A stretch of 40,897 nucleotides of DNA from RGIG3009 sp045595445 (GCA_045595445.1 JAZOAK010000070.1:1-40897), one strand, 5' to 3'; shown: positions 32,242-40,896, counted from the stretch's first letter. The notes: generated from the letters alone by a model not told the origin. Numbers and translations: made by a program.

Positions 32242-35200
32242 ATGTTAAAACGCATTTTCAAAGCGAAAGCGCTTCTCAGCATCGCGCTGGTGTTGTGCCT
32301 CGTCGCCGCTATGTTGCCGACGGGTGTTTTCACCGTTTTTGCCGCTGAACGCGCAACCAGTACTTGGGGCGGTGCAGGGGATGTCGCCGAATCGTTTGCC
32401 GGCGGTACCGGTAAAAAGGACGATTCCATTCTGATATCTACAGCTGCCCAGTTGGCGTTGTTGGCAGAAAACGTCAACGGAGGCACTTCTTATGCAGGTC
32501 AGTATATCAAATTAACGGCTGATATTGATTTGGACGGAAAGGACTGGACACCGATTGGTGGCGGTACTGCCAAAAAAAGTTTTCAAGGCATTTTTGACGG
32601 TGATGGCCATACCATTCGCAATTTATCGGTGACCGGTACGACCAACTTGAATTTCGGTTTGTTTGGTCAAATCACTAACGCTACTATCAAAAATCTGCAC
32701 TTGACGGATGCGGTGGTGACGGCAGGCGATACCACCGGCAACTTGGTCGTTGGCGGTCTTGTTGGTAAGATGATTAGCGGTAGCGTATTGTCCGGCTGTT
32801 CTTTTAACGGTACGGTAACCACGAGCGGCACGGACAATAACCGCTATGTGGGCGCTTTGGTTGGTTGGTACGTTACGTCCAGCGGTCAACAGGGCGGAGA
32901 GATTGTCAACTGTTTTTCCACCGGTACGATTACCCTCAACCAAAAAGCGCGCGTTGGCGGTCTGGTTGGCATTGCCTACGATACCACCAACGGTGGCAAT
33001 ACCGAATTAACCATTAAAAACAGTTATTGTGCTATGAATATTACCGGCGCAACGGTAAGCGGTGTTCAGGCGGCTGGCTTGGTGGCTAATCTTTCGTCAT
33101 CCGCGATTGGTTTGACGATTGAGAACAGCTTTTTTGCCGGTACAATTGATGTAGCTTACCCGTTCACCTATACTGCGAGAGACAATATTACGATCAAATC
33201 CGACGTGTACGTCAAAGAGGGTTGGTGCACCAAAACCGGCACGATCACGCCCGGCGGTGCCGGCGTGGATACGCTCACCGATCGCACAAAAACGGCAGAA
33301 GAGTTTAAGAACGGTACGGTAACCGGATTGCTCAACGGCAACCTTAGTATCTGGATGACCGGTCGCGAGTATCCTATTCACAAGCGGGCGTTGCCGACAC
33401 TGTCGACTTTGACGGTAAACAACCAAAAGATCGAACTTGCTAAAGGATTTACCGAGTATGATGCGGCACAAGTGGAGCATAACGTAGGAACCGCTCAGAT
33501 ATCAGCAAAAACCGCATTAGCCGGTGTAACCGTTACGGTAAACGGTGCGGAAGAAGACGGGACTGTTGCGCTTGGCATTCCCGGTACGACGACCAAGATC
33601 ACAATTGACGTTGTTGATGACATGGTCAGCAACACTTATACGGTAAACGTGTATCGCAAACCCGCGCCGTGGAACGGTACGGACATTGAACCTTTTGCGG
33701 GCGGTACCGGCACACAAGAGGATCCGTATTTGATTGCCAATGCTGCGCAGTTGAACTTTATGGCAAAAACCGCTTCCGATCTTAACGGTGTAACGATTGG
33801 TGATAAGCATTATCCGTACAACAACTACTCCAACAAAGTGGAAGCAACGAGTTTTAACGGAAGAAAATATATTAAAATCATTGCGGATATCGATTTGAAC
33901 AACAAACCGTGGACAGCAATCGCTGCCGCTTCCGCCAACGGAACCAGTTCAAAGGACAGCGACGGCGTATACACGTTTACGGCGGCTTCTGCCTTTAAGG
34001 GTAACCTGAACGGTGATAACCACACGATCAGCAACATGAACTGCACGGTGGGATCCGGCAAGTATTACGGATTTTTTGCTATGGTATCCGGTTCGGTTAT
34101 TGAAAACCTGCATTTTAAATCGGCAACCGTCAATAACGGATCGACCGGTTCTGTATACATGGGCGGCATTACGGCGAAAGCATATAGCACGGTTACGTTC
34201 AAAAACTGTTCGTTTGACGGTGATGTGAAAAGGACGGTAACATCGGGCGGAACTGCGGTGTTTGCCGGTGGTCTTGTTGGTATGGTTCAGATGGGGTCCG
34301 GCAACCAATTAACGCTTGAAAATTGTTGGTCAACAGGCACTGTCAGCCAATACGCCAACAATGCCATTGGTGCTCTTGTTGGCAACACTTACAATACGAA
34401 TATCAATGTTGTGATCAAGTCTTCTTGGTCTTCCATGAAGGTGGAGAACACACGTGAGGAAAAATTAGCCGGCGGTTTGGTTGGCGGGCTTAGTGATGGA
34501 GCGGTTTTAACCATTACGGATTCGTATTTTAACGGTTTGGTAAACCTCCCGTATCCCATTTGTTCAGATGCGGACGGTGTAACGCTTCAAAACGTACATT
34601 ACGCTTCCGATTATTATGCGGGAACGGATGCGAGTGCCGTTACCGGTGGCGCGTTGACCAACGCAACCGCGCAAACCGACGCCACGTTCGCCGATGGTAC
34701 GGTAACGAAGTTACTCAACGGTGATAAAGCCCCCGTTTGGGCAACCTCAACTGCCGGGTATCCGGTACTGACCGATTTGGTGGCAACTGCTAATAACGCG
34801 TTGTCTCCGGTGGGTACGTCCATTCGCTCAAAAGGCGATTCGCAAGGTATTCGCTTCAAGTTTGCAATTAGCAACGAGGCAAAGACCGCAATGCTCAAAG
34901 AAGCCGGTGTCGTGGTGGCACAGCTGACGGATGCAAACGGTGATATTAAAGCGGCACTCAAAGATGAAAACCTGACCATGCATAATCTGCAAAAAGGTGA
35001 TGCAGGTTATTACAAATACGTAGCCGAGAAAGCATACGAAAAGGGTAGCAGCAAATGCGCGTTTGTGAATTACACAGATGATAAGGATTGGTTTGCGGCT
35101 GCGTTGGTAAACTTCAACACGCCGGAAAAACTCACCAATAAGTATATTGCCCGTTCTTATGCCATCTTTACCGATGCACGAGGCCAAGAGATTCTTGTGT

Positions 35201-36174
35201 ACAGCGATGTTATGGGCGACAAGAAATACCACGTTTCGGTAGAAGACGTTGCAAAAGAGTATTACAACAATGAATCGCTGCGGGCACAACTGACCGAAGA
35301 GGAACTCTCGTACATCAGATCACTCGTACTGGGTGCAAACTGGTACGTAAATGCCGATTGGAACGATGACGGCGTGCTCAAAATCCTGGCGATCGGCAAC
35401 AGTTTCTCGGATGATAGTATGAATCACGTCTATGCCATAGCACAAGCCGCCGGTGTGCAAGAGATTTATCTCGGCAATTTGTACTATGCCGGTTGCACGA
35501 TAGAGCAGCATTTGTCGTATGCCAAAAACAGTGAAGCCAAATACGAGTATCGTGTCAACACAAATGGCAATTGGGTAACAACAACAGAGTATAAATTGGC
35601 CGATGCCGTTAAAGATGAGAATTGGGATTTCATTTCGTTCCAACAAGGATCTGCACATAGCGGACGGCCACAAACGTACGAAAAACTGGATGATTTGATG
35701 GATTTCGTGACGCCGTTGTGCACCAACCCCAAGGTGAAGTTTGCATGGCACATGACATGGGCGTATCAGCATGATTGCACGCAGTCTGCTTTTGGAAACT
35801 ATTATGAAAACGATCAGATGACGATGTATAATGCCATTATTTCTACCGTGCAGGAAAAAATTGTTACGAACGATCGCATTGTTAAGATCATTCCCAACGG
35901 TACGGCGATCCAAAATGCGCGCACATCGTATATCGGTGACGATTTCACGCGTGATGGATATCACTTGCACAAACCAAAAGGCCGTTTCATTGCAGGACTT
36001 TCCACAGTAGAAACGCTCATTGGTATTGACTGGGATAAGTTTGACGTCTCGTCTCTTTTGGATATCTATCCCGAAGATGAACAGTATTTTGACATGGCGA
36101 TCGAAAGCGTCAAAAACGCGGTTGCCAAACCGTTTGAGGTAACACGGTCCACCTATACGGAAACAGCAGAATAA
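32242..36174 (+). CDS. Secreted beta-helix protein with C-terminal SGNH/DUF4886-like hydrolase
   Basis: This 1310-residue protein has a signal peptide (about 1-35, ending FTVFAAE). Two similar beta-helix regions follow. The first (about 50-360) begins FAGGTGKKDDSILISTAAQL with ADIDLDGKDWTPIGG and GLUG-like repeats. The second (about 480-840) repeats FAGGTGTQEDPYLIANAAQL and ADIDLNNKPWTAI. They are separated by a cadherin-like sandwich (LSTLTVNNQKIELAKG). A linker domain (about 855-1035) precedes the hydrolase, which has KILAIGNSFSDDSM (Ser1054) and DGYHLH (Asp1238, His1241), the expected catalytic set. It probably binds and de-acylates a surface or dietary glycan. No cell-wall sorting motif is seen. 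ATG follows AGGAGGAAAAGGTT. Confidence 0.85.
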   Translation: MLKRIFKAKALLSIALVLCLVAAMLPTGVFTVFAAERATSTWGGAGDVAESFAGGTGKKDDSILISTAAQLALLAENVNGGTSYAGQYIKLTADIDLDGKDWTPIGGGTAKKSFQGIFDGDGHTIRNLSVTGTTNLNFGLFGQITNATIKNLHLTDAVVTAGDTTGNLVVGGLVGKMISGSVLSGCSFNGTVTTSGTDNNRYVGALVGWYVTSSGQQGGEIVNCFSTGTITLNQKARVGGLVGIAYDTTNGGNTELTIKNSYCAMNITGATVSGVQAAGLVANLSSSAIGLTIENSFFAGTIDVAYPFTYTARDNITIKSDVYVKEGWCTKTGTITPGGAGVDTLTDRTKTAEEFKNGTVTGLLNGNLSIWMTGREYPIHKRALPTLSTLTVNNQKIELAKGFTEYDAAQVEHNVGTAQISAKTALAGVTVTVNGAEEDGTVALGIPGTTTKITIDVVDDMVSNTYTVNVYRKPAPWNGTDIEPFAGGTGTQEDPYLIANAAQLNFMAKTASDLNGVTIGDKHYPYNNYSNKVEATSFNGRKYIKIIADIDLNNKPWTAIAAASANGTSSKDSDGVYTFTAASAFKGNLNGDNHTISNMNCTVGSGKYYGFFAMVSGSVIENLHFKSATVNNGSTGSVYMGGITAKAYSTVTFKNCSFDGDVKRTVTSGGTAVFAGGLVGMVQMGSGNQLTLENCWSTGTVSQYANNAIGALVGNTYNTNINVVIKSSWSSMKVENTREEKLAGGLVGGLSDGAVLTITDSYFNGLVNLPYPICSDADGVTLQNVHYASDYYAGTDASAVTGGALTNATAQTDATFADGTVTKLLNGDKAPVWATSTAGYPVLTDLVATANNALSPVGTSIRSKGDSQGIRFKFAISNEAKTAMLKEAGVVVAQLTDANGDIKAALKDENLTMHNLQKGDAGYYKYVAEKAYEKGSSKCAFVNYTDDKDWFAAALVNFNTPEKLTNKYIARSYAIFTDARGQEILVYSDVMGDKKYHVSVEDVAKEYYNNESLRAQLTEEELSYIRSLVLGANWYVNADWNDDGVLKILAIGNSFSDDSMNHVYAIAQAAGVQEIYLGNLYYAGCTIEQHLSYAKNSEAKYEYRVNTNGNWVTTTEYKLADAVKDENWDFISFQQGSAHSGRPQTYEKLDDLMDFVTPLCTNPKVKFAWHMTWAYQHDCTQSAFGNYYENDQMTMYNAIISTVQEKIVTNDRIVKIIPNGTAIQNARTSYIGDDFTRDGYHLHKPKGRFIAGLSTVETLIGIDWDKFDVSSLLDIYPEDEQYFDMAIESVKNAVAKPFEVTRSTYTETAE

Positions 36175-36189
36175 GGGAGGTAACTGACA

Positions 36190-36312
36190 ATGAAAAAAGC
36201 ATATACAGAACCAAGCATTACGGTTATCTCGCTCGTTTCGACTGTTAACATCGCGCTCATAGCTTCTGACGGTGATATTTTAATCGATTCCGATGTGTTC
36301 GATGAAGAGTAA
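36190..36312 (+). CDS. 40-residue peptide of the MKKxYxxP type
   Basis: The peptide is MKKAYTEPSITVISLVSTVN followed by IALIASDGDILIDSDVFDEE. The basic start with MKK-Y-P, a hydrophobic middle and an acidic Asp/Glu tail recur in short unannotated ORFs of anaerobic Firmicutes and Bacteroidetes, whose function is unknown to me. GGGAGG lies about ten bases before the ATG. It lies between the secreted protein and the anchored Ser/Thr-rich protein in one tight operon. It has no lantibiotic-type cysteines, so a classical RiPP is unlikely. Confidence 0.72.
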   Translation: MKKAYTEPSITVISLVSTVNIALIASDGDILIDSDVFDEE

Positions 36313-36323
36313 GGGTGACAACC

Positions 36324-36674
36324 ATGACAAAATTGGCTAAAGCCATCGTGCTTTACGTCGCGGTGGGCGTGCTTGTTTGTGGTTTGCTTGTGATCAACTT
36401 CCTGAGACCGGAGAAGACGGACGATGGGCAAGCAAAAGAAACGACTACGACGTCATCCCATGAGTCATTGCAGGATAAGGATAACGGTGATGTTGACGGA
36501 ATCGTGTCTACTCACTCGTCTCAAGGAAGCGATGCGACAAAAACCGGTGCTACGGAGAGCAGTTCAACCATAGCAGGCGATAATACGGCGAAGGGAACCA
36601 CCACAACTCCTACGCGTGGAGAGCATGACGAGGGTTGGTTACCGGACGTCGGTACAAAAGTCCCAATTGAATGA
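36324..36674 (+). CDS. Membrane-anchored Ser/Thr-rich extracellular protein
   Basis: This 116-residue protein has one N-terminal membrane helix (IVLYVAVGVLVCGLLVINFL) and then a hydrophilic, Ser/Thr/Asp/Gly-rich extracellular stalk (e.g. ETTTTSSHESLQDKDNG, SSTIAGDNTAKGTTTTPT). The low-complexity stalk resembles linkers that may carry O-glycans. The C-terminal end (DEGWLPDVGTKVPIE) is the most ordered-looking part. ATG 36324 follows AAGGGTGA; GTG 36315 is possible. It is the last gene before a terminator. Function unknown; it might tether the secreted protein. Confidence 0.68.
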   Translation: MTKLAKAIVLYVAVGVLVCGLLVINFLRPEKTDDGQAKETTTTSSHESLQDKDNGDVDGIVSTHSSQGSDATKTGATESSSTIAGDNTAKGTTTTPTRGEHDEGWLPDVGTKVPIE

Positions 36675-36681
36675 TAGAAAA

Positions 36682-36717
36682 AACCGCCGCAGGAAACCCC
36701 TGCGGCGGTTGCTTTTT
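36682..36717 (+). terminator. Terminator, CCGCCGCAG family, copy 2
   Basis: AACCGCCGCAGG (36682-36693) pairs with CCTGCGGCGGTT (36699-36710), followed by GCTTTTT. It ends the surface-protein operon. Confidence 0.88.
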
Positions 36718-36779
36718 GTAAAAACCCTTAAAATATATTTGCCAAATACCAAACAACAAAACTGCCAAAACGGTTTTCA

Positions 36780-36808
36780 TTGACAGGTTTTGTATGTGGT
36801 GTTACAAT
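36780..36808 (+). promoter_or_regulatory. Sigma-A promoter of acyltransferase 1
   Basis: TTGACA (36780-36785), 17 bases, TACAAT (36803-36808), 41 bases before the start codon. Confidence 0.75.
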
Positions 36809-36849
36809 TTGACTGGATAAAATGTAAGTATTGGTAAGGAGTAGGGGAT

Positions 36850-37944
36850 ATGAGCCAGCTTCAAACAAGCAATAAGCGTGTCGGAGAAATGGAGTTTCTT
36901 CGGTTTCTCTTTTCCGTTATCATCGTGTTACATCATTCCCGCAATTTTGTCGGGAATGCCACTTCGTTGTTTCTAAACGGCGCCTTTGCGGTGGAGTTTT
37001 TCTTTATATTGTCGGGATTCCTGATGATGAAAAGTATGAGCAAGCTGCAAGGTGATCCTGAAAATCTTGGTGGGGAAACGGCACGGTTTATCAAAAAGAA
37101 ATATCTGTCGCTTTGTCCGGATATGATCGTTTCGTGGATCATCGGAGCCGTTGCCACCGCTGTGGTTGGCAAGTACACGGTCGGTGCGATCGGCAATATG
37201 CTTCGTGACGGTATATGGGAGATGGGGTTGTTGACGATGACGGGTATCCGTATGTCCACCATCAACAATGCCGTATGGTATCTGTCGTCGATGCTTTTAT
37301 GTATGGCGGTCCTGTATCCTTTATTGCGCAAGTATAAAAATATGGCAAAATTCGTGGTGATTCCGACCATTACGCTGTTGATATTCGGTTACTTTATCGT
37401 AAAAACCGATAGTATACGCTTGCCGTTCGGATGGGCGGGCGTTACGTACCGCGGTAATCTGCGCGCCTTTGCGGATCTGGGCGTTGGCATTATCCTGTAT
37501 CAGATCACGGAAGCGTTTAAGGCGAAACGATTAACGGTGTTTTCAAAGGTGTTTTTGACGCTCGTCAAGTATGCGGGTGTGGTTTCGTTGGTTGCGTATA
37601 TGTATGTTGTCAGAAAACCCACCGTTCAGTACGATCTGTTCTATATTTTCGTAATTATGTTGGTCATCGGTCTGGTGTTTAGTAATCAGACGTATGGTGC
37701 GCGACTGTTTGATAATCGCGTGGTAGGTTTCTTAGGCAAATTCAGCTTGCCATTATATTTATCGCATTATTATTGGTCGCGTCTGCTCAAAGTACTATCG
37801 GCATCGGTTGGTGCAACGCAGGCGATGCTCCTTTATTTGTTACTCAGTGTGGTGACCGCCGCAGTGGTCATGTTTCTATCGGCGCTGATTAAAAAATATA
37901 AACCGTTTTCCCGGATAAAAGGCTTGTTTGTAAAACCGGTATAA
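36850..37944 (+). CDS. Acyltransferase 3 family membrane protein (1)
   Basis: This 364-residue multipass protein matches the acyltransferase-3 (OafA/WecH-like) family: EMEFLRFLFSVIIVLHHSRN with the catalytic His in the first helix, FAVEFFFILSGFLMMKS, then about ten membrane segments and the late LPLYLSHYYWSRLL. These enzymes move acetyl or other acyl groups from the cytoplasm to surface sugars. ATG 36850 follows AAGGAGTAGGGG. It has its own promoter and terminator, so it is a separate unit from acyltransferase 2. Confidence 0.88.
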   Translation: MSQLQTSNKRVGEMEFLRFLFSVIIVLHHSRNFVGNATSLFLNGAFAVEFFFILSGFLMMKSMSKLQGDPENLGGETARFIKKKYLSLCPDMIVSWIIGAVATAVVGKYTVGAIGNMLRDGIWEMGLLTMTGIRMSTINNAVWYLSSMLLCMAVLYPLLRKYKNMAKFVVIPTITLLIFGYFIVKTDSIRLPFGWAGVTYRGNLRAFADLGVGIILYQITEAFKAKRLTVFSKVFLTLVKYAGVVSLVAYMYVVRKPTVQYDLFYIFVIMLVIGLVFSNQTYGARLFDNRVVGFLGKFSLPLYLSHYYWSRLLKVLSASVGATQAMLLYLLLSVVTAAVVMFLSALIKKYKPFSRIKGLFVKPV

Positions 37945-37968
37945 TTTCAAATCGCTCATAATATGCAC

Positions 37969-37995
37969 AACCGCCGCAGTGTTCCTGCGGCGGTT
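37969..37995 (+). terminator. Terminator, CCGCCGCAG family, copy 3
   Basis: AACCGCCGCAG (37969-37979), TGTTC, CTGCGGCGGTT (37985-37995). The T tract after it is short. Confidence 0.75.
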
Positions 37996-38021
37996 ACTAT
38001 ATTTCAAGTTCACTTGTGGTG

Positions 38022-38050
38022 TTGAAAAGGAAAGGAAAATGTGATACAGT
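38022..38050 (+). promoter_or_regulatory. Sigma-A promoter of acyltransferases 2-3
   Basis: TTGAAA (38022-38027), 17 bases, TACAGT (38045-38050), with TGA before the -10. Confidence 0.6.
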
Positions 38051-38080
38051 AACATGTGTGGAGAAAGGAGGAGGTTACGG

Positions 38081-39169
38081 ATGGCAGAGAGAAAACGAAT
38101 TGATTCATTTGACATCTTAAAATGTATTGCAATTTTCTTAGTGGTTTTTTGCCATTATACGGCGTTGTCGAATACGGTTTATGAAAATTTCGCAATGACG
38201 ATTTGTTTTGTCGGGGTACCGTTGTTTTTTATGGTAAACGGCGCATTGCTGATGCATAAGCCGTTCAACTTAAAAAAACATCTGTTGAAAACACTTTCGA
38301 TCTATGGCGTGTGTGTATTTTGGCGCCTCTTTTATTTGCTGTTCGATGCTTTCAAAGCGGGTGTCGTCGAGCAGATTTTGGATGCAAAAACGCAAACCTT
38401 ATCCTATCTTTTTTTGTGGACAGGCTCTACGTTTACATCGCCGGCGCACATGTGGTTTATGAAGTCTTTGTTGACGATCTATTTGATTTTTCCGCTATTA
38501 CATATATGCTTTCAAAAGGGAAAAGAAGGGAAAAGTACCCTGTACTTTTTGCTGATTCTCTTGTTTGTTGGTGTGAATGTTATAACGGAGACGGATATCG
38601 CCATTTCTATGCTGAAACGCTTTTCGTCGTTTGATACAACGCTTTCCGCGGCACCCCTCGGTACGTTTTTGCCCTACGCACAAGCAGGTATGTTGTTTTA
38701 TTTTATACTGGGTGCTGTGTTGTGGGAATATTTATCCGGAACGGATGAACGTCCGCCTCACACCATCACTTGCAAGCATCGTGCTATTGCGGCGGTATGC
38801 TTTTTGGCATCGTGGTTTATCATGACGTGGACCAAATCGTTAGACGATGGGACATGGGGATGGAACGGTGTTTTATATTCCAACGGATATGCGCGCATTC
38901 CCACTTTTTTGGCTACGGTTTCGTTGTTTGTTCTTTGCTCTCAGCTTGAAATACGCAGTGTCTTTGTTCGCCGCATCTGTACCACGGTATCGTCGTGTAC
39001 GCTTGGTATTTATTATTTACATTGGAGTTTGGCACCGTTTGTAGTAAAATGGTTTATTCCCGGCGGATTGTGGCAAAACACCGCGAAAACGGCTATTGTT
39101 TTAACAGCATCGTGCCTGATTTCGTGGGCGTTGGGACACGTTCCGATTGTCAGAAAGCTGGTGAAATAG
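38081..39169 (+). CDS. Acyltransferase 3 family membrane protein (2)
   Basis: This 362-residue multipass protein begins MAERKRIDSFDILKCIAIFL and has the catalytic-type His in VVFCHYTALSNT, VGVPLFFMVNGALLM, HMWFMKSLLTIYLIFPLL and the closing GIYYLHWSLAPFV. This is the acyltransferase-3 layout of the OatA/Oaf-like surface polysaccharide O-acyltransferases, here without an SGNH extension. ATG 38081 follows AAAGGAGGAGG. It is followed two bases later by acyltransferase 3, so the pair is one transcript. Confidence 0.88.
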   Translation: MAERKRIDSFDILKCIAIFLVVFCHYTALSNTVYENFAMTICFVGVPLFFMVNGALLMHKPFNLKKHLLKTLSIYGVCVFWRLFYLLFDAFKAGVVEQILDAKTQTLSYLFLWTGSTFTSPAHMWFMKSLLTIYLIFPLLHICFQKGKEGKSTLYFLLILLFVGVNVITETDIAISMLKRFSSFDTTLSAAPLGTFLPYAQAGMLFYFILGAVLWEYLSGTDERPPHTITCKHRAIAAVCFLASWFIMTWTKSLDDGTWGWNGVLYSNGYARIPTFLATVSLFVLCSQLEIRSVFVRRICTTVSSCTLGIYYLHWSLAPFVVKWFIPGGLWQNTAKTAIVLTASCLISWALGHVPIVRKLVK

Positions 39170-39170
39170 T

Positions 39171-40262
39171 ATGTCGACTGAAAAGCAACGCATCAAGTGG
39201 GTGGATGTCGCACGAGTGTTGGCGATTGTTGCGGTGGTCATCTGTCACGTGATCGAAACAGAATACTATTCCGTGCGTATTAAAGGAGCAGCGGTTTCCG
39301 ATTTGTCGTGGTATTTTCAAAATCTTTCCTTCACCTTTGGTCGGTTGGGTGTTCCGCTCTTTTTAATGCTGACAGGGACCTTGATGTTGGGTAGGGAATA
39401 TGATTTTAAGAATTTTTATCGGCGTTCCTTTTTGCCGTTGCTACTAACGACGGAAATATGGATTGTTATCAATTACGTATTTTCTTGTTACCAATACGCC
39501 GGGGAATTCAGCATTAAGCAACTGGCTTATATGATGACTTTTATGCGACCGTCGTCGCTCAATCACATGTGGTATATGCCGATGATCCTGGGAATATATC
39601 TGGTCATTCCCTTATTGGCAAAAGCGTTGCGCGGTGTTGCGTTTTCTGACATTTGGCTCCCCTTGTTAGCGGGCGGGGCAGTGTTTTTCCTGGTCCCGCT
39701 GTTCAACGCCGTTGCCGGTGAACTCTTGCCCGGATGGCCGGATGCGAACGTTGTTTTTGGAACGAGTTTTTTAGGGGGAACCTACGGTCTTATACTCGTG
39801 ATTGGTTATTATGTCGGTAAACAACAGGTGTTACAGCGATGCCGTGTGTGGTGGCTCGTGGTAATAGCGGGGATATCTGTGTTGTTGAATATGCTGGGTG
39901 CGCGTCTTTTGTATACTCGCCAGATGTTCCATTCCGATGTTTTCGGGTGGTATACCTCCCCCTTTATTCTTGTGACGGCTATTTGTTGTTTTGAACTGTT
40001 GCGAAGAGTGTCACCGAAGAAACTTTGGGCGCCGATCGTCTTGATTTCAAAGGGGAGTTTTGGCATTTATTTGTTACACAACATTGTTCTTATTCTCTTT
40101 GACAATGCTGCGGCCGAAACCGTATGGTTTACTTCGTGCAACGTGGTTGTTCGTGCGGCAATTCGTTTTACAGTAGCCTTTGGAATACCGGTGCTCATTG
40201 TTGGTGTGTTTGATAAAATACCAATCAAACCGCTGAAAAAATATTTACTGTTCATGAAATAA
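39171..40262 (+). CDS. Acyltransferase 3 family membrane protein (3)
   Basis: This 363-residue multipass protein has the same family plan: IKWVDVARVLAIVAVVICHV with the first-helix His, GRLGVPLFLMLTGTLMLG, HMWYMPMILGIYLVIPLL and GSFGIYLLHNIVLIL. It is only distantly similar to its neighbour, so probably acts on a different acceptor or position. ATG 39171 is one base after the previous stop; no strong ribosome site is seen, suggesting coupled translation. A hairpin terminator follows. Confidence 0.88.
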   Translation: MSTEKQRIKWVDVARVLAIVAVVICHVIETEYYSVRIKGAAVSDLSWYFQNLSFTFGRLGVPLFLMLTGTLMLGREYDFKNFYRRSFLPLLLTTEIWIVINYVFSCYQYAGEFSIKQLAYMMTFMRPSSLNHMWYMPMILGIYLVIPLLAKALRGVAFSDIWLPLLAGGAVFFLVPLFNAVAGELLPGWPDANVVFGTSFLGGTYGLILVIGYYVGKQQVLQRCRVWWLVVIAGISVLLNMLGARLLYTRQMFHSDVFGWYTSPFILVTAICCFELLRRVSPKKLWAPIVLISKGSFGIYLLHNIVLILFDNAAAETVWFTSCNVVVRAAIRFTVAFGIPVLIVGVFDKIPIKPLKKYLLFMK

Positions 40263-40275
40263 CGGAAACCCGAAA

Positions 40276-40308
40276 AAAGCCCGCCGCGCTTCATGTGAAG
40301 CGCGGCGG
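40276..40308. terminator. Bidirectional terminator between acyltransferase 3 and the DtxR-type gene
   Basis: CCGCCGCGCTTCA (40281-40293) pairs perfectly with TGAAGCGCGGCGG (40296-40308). On the minus strand it is followed by a T run (from GAAAAAAG at 40272-40279). Confidence 0.88.
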
Positions 40309-40313
40309 TACGT

Positions 40314-40676
40314 TTATGTTGTCAGTTGTGCTTTGATGGCATCAAACGTTTCATTGCTGATGACGTGCTCGATCTTGCAGGCATCCTCCGACGCAACCTC
40401 GGGGTCAACCCCCAACTTCACAAAAAAGCCGGTCAACACGCGATGACGTTCGTAGGTGCGTTCGGCAACGGCGACACCGATTTCCGTCAGTTGCAAATAG
40501 CCGTTGTCATCCACCGTCAAAAATCCGCCGTTTTTGAGAAGTCCGACGGCGCGGCTGACGCTCGGCTTGGAATACCCCATTTCCTCCGCTACGTCGATGC
40601 TGCGGACGGCGGCTTTTTGTTTGGACAGCAGATAAATGGTTTCAAGATACATTTCTCCCGATTCTTGTAAATTCAC
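40314..40676 (-). CDS. Short DtxR-family metal-dependent repressor
   Basis: This 120-residue protein has an N-terminal winged helix (VRSIDVAEEMGYSKPSVSRA, LLKNGGFLTVDDNGYLQLTE) and the metal and dimer domain (HRVLTGFFVKLGVDPEVASE). Ligand positions Met9, Cys100, Glu103 and His104 (DACKIEH) match those of the iron-sensing DtxR/IdeR group rather than the Glu-rich manganese site of MntR. It lacks the SH3-like third domain, like MntR. The start is GTG 40676, seven bases after AAGGAGG. It probably represses metal-uptake genes when metal is abundant. Confidence 0.85.
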   Translation of the reverse strand: MNLQESGEMYLETIYLLSKQKAAVRSIDVAEEMGYSKPSVSRAVGLLKNGGFLTVDDNGYLQLTEIGVAVAERTYERHRVLTGFFVKLGVDPEVASEDACKIEHVISNETFDAIKAQLTT

Positions 40677-40707
40677 AAAGCCACCTCCTTTCTAATGTTA
40701 CAAGTAC

Positions 40708-40735
40708 AGTATACCATACTTTAAACGCTTTGCAA
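40708..40735 (-). promoter_or_regulatory. Promoter of the DtxR-type gene with overlapping palindrome
   Basis: The minus strand reads TTGCAA (plus 40730-40735), 16 bases, TATACT (plus 40708-40713). AGTAT-ACC-ATACT (40708-40720) is a perfect 5-base inverted repeat overlapping the -10, a possible auto-operator. Confidence 0.6.
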
Positions 40736-40738
40736 GAG

Positions 40739-40766
40739 AAAAAGCGCCCCTTAAAAAAGGGGCGCT
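40739..40766 (-). terminator. Terminator of the partial minus-strand gene
   Basis: AGCGCCCCTT (40743-40752) pairs with AAGGGGCGCT (40757-40766). On the minus strand a T run follows (GAAAAAG upstream on plus). Confidence 0.82.
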
Positions 40767-40773
40767 GATAGGT

Positions 40774-40896
40774 TTATCGTTTAATGCGGAGTTTGAGTTG
40801 CTTGACGTTTACCTGGAAGCCTTTTCCCGAAAATACTTCGGAATACTGGACCAACAGGAAGTTGCCGTTTTCGTCTTTTAACTTGAGGTTTTCTGA
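40774..40896 (-). CDS. C-terminal end of an unknown protein (runs off the window)
   Basis: The last 40 codons read SENLKLKDENGNFLLVQYSE, then VFSGKGFQVNVKQLKLRIKR and a TAA stop, followed by a terminator. The pattern of short strands with a basic end suggests a small beta domain. I do not recognise a family; the start lies beyond the window. Confidence 0.6.
   Translation of the reverse strand, partial: SENLKLKDENGNFLLVQYSEVFSGKGFQVNVKQLKLRIKR

Noticed and set aside
36190..36312. Lanthipeptide or sactipeptide precursor
   Set aside because: The peptide has no cysteine and no maturase, radical SAM enzyme or peptidase-transporter is nearby.
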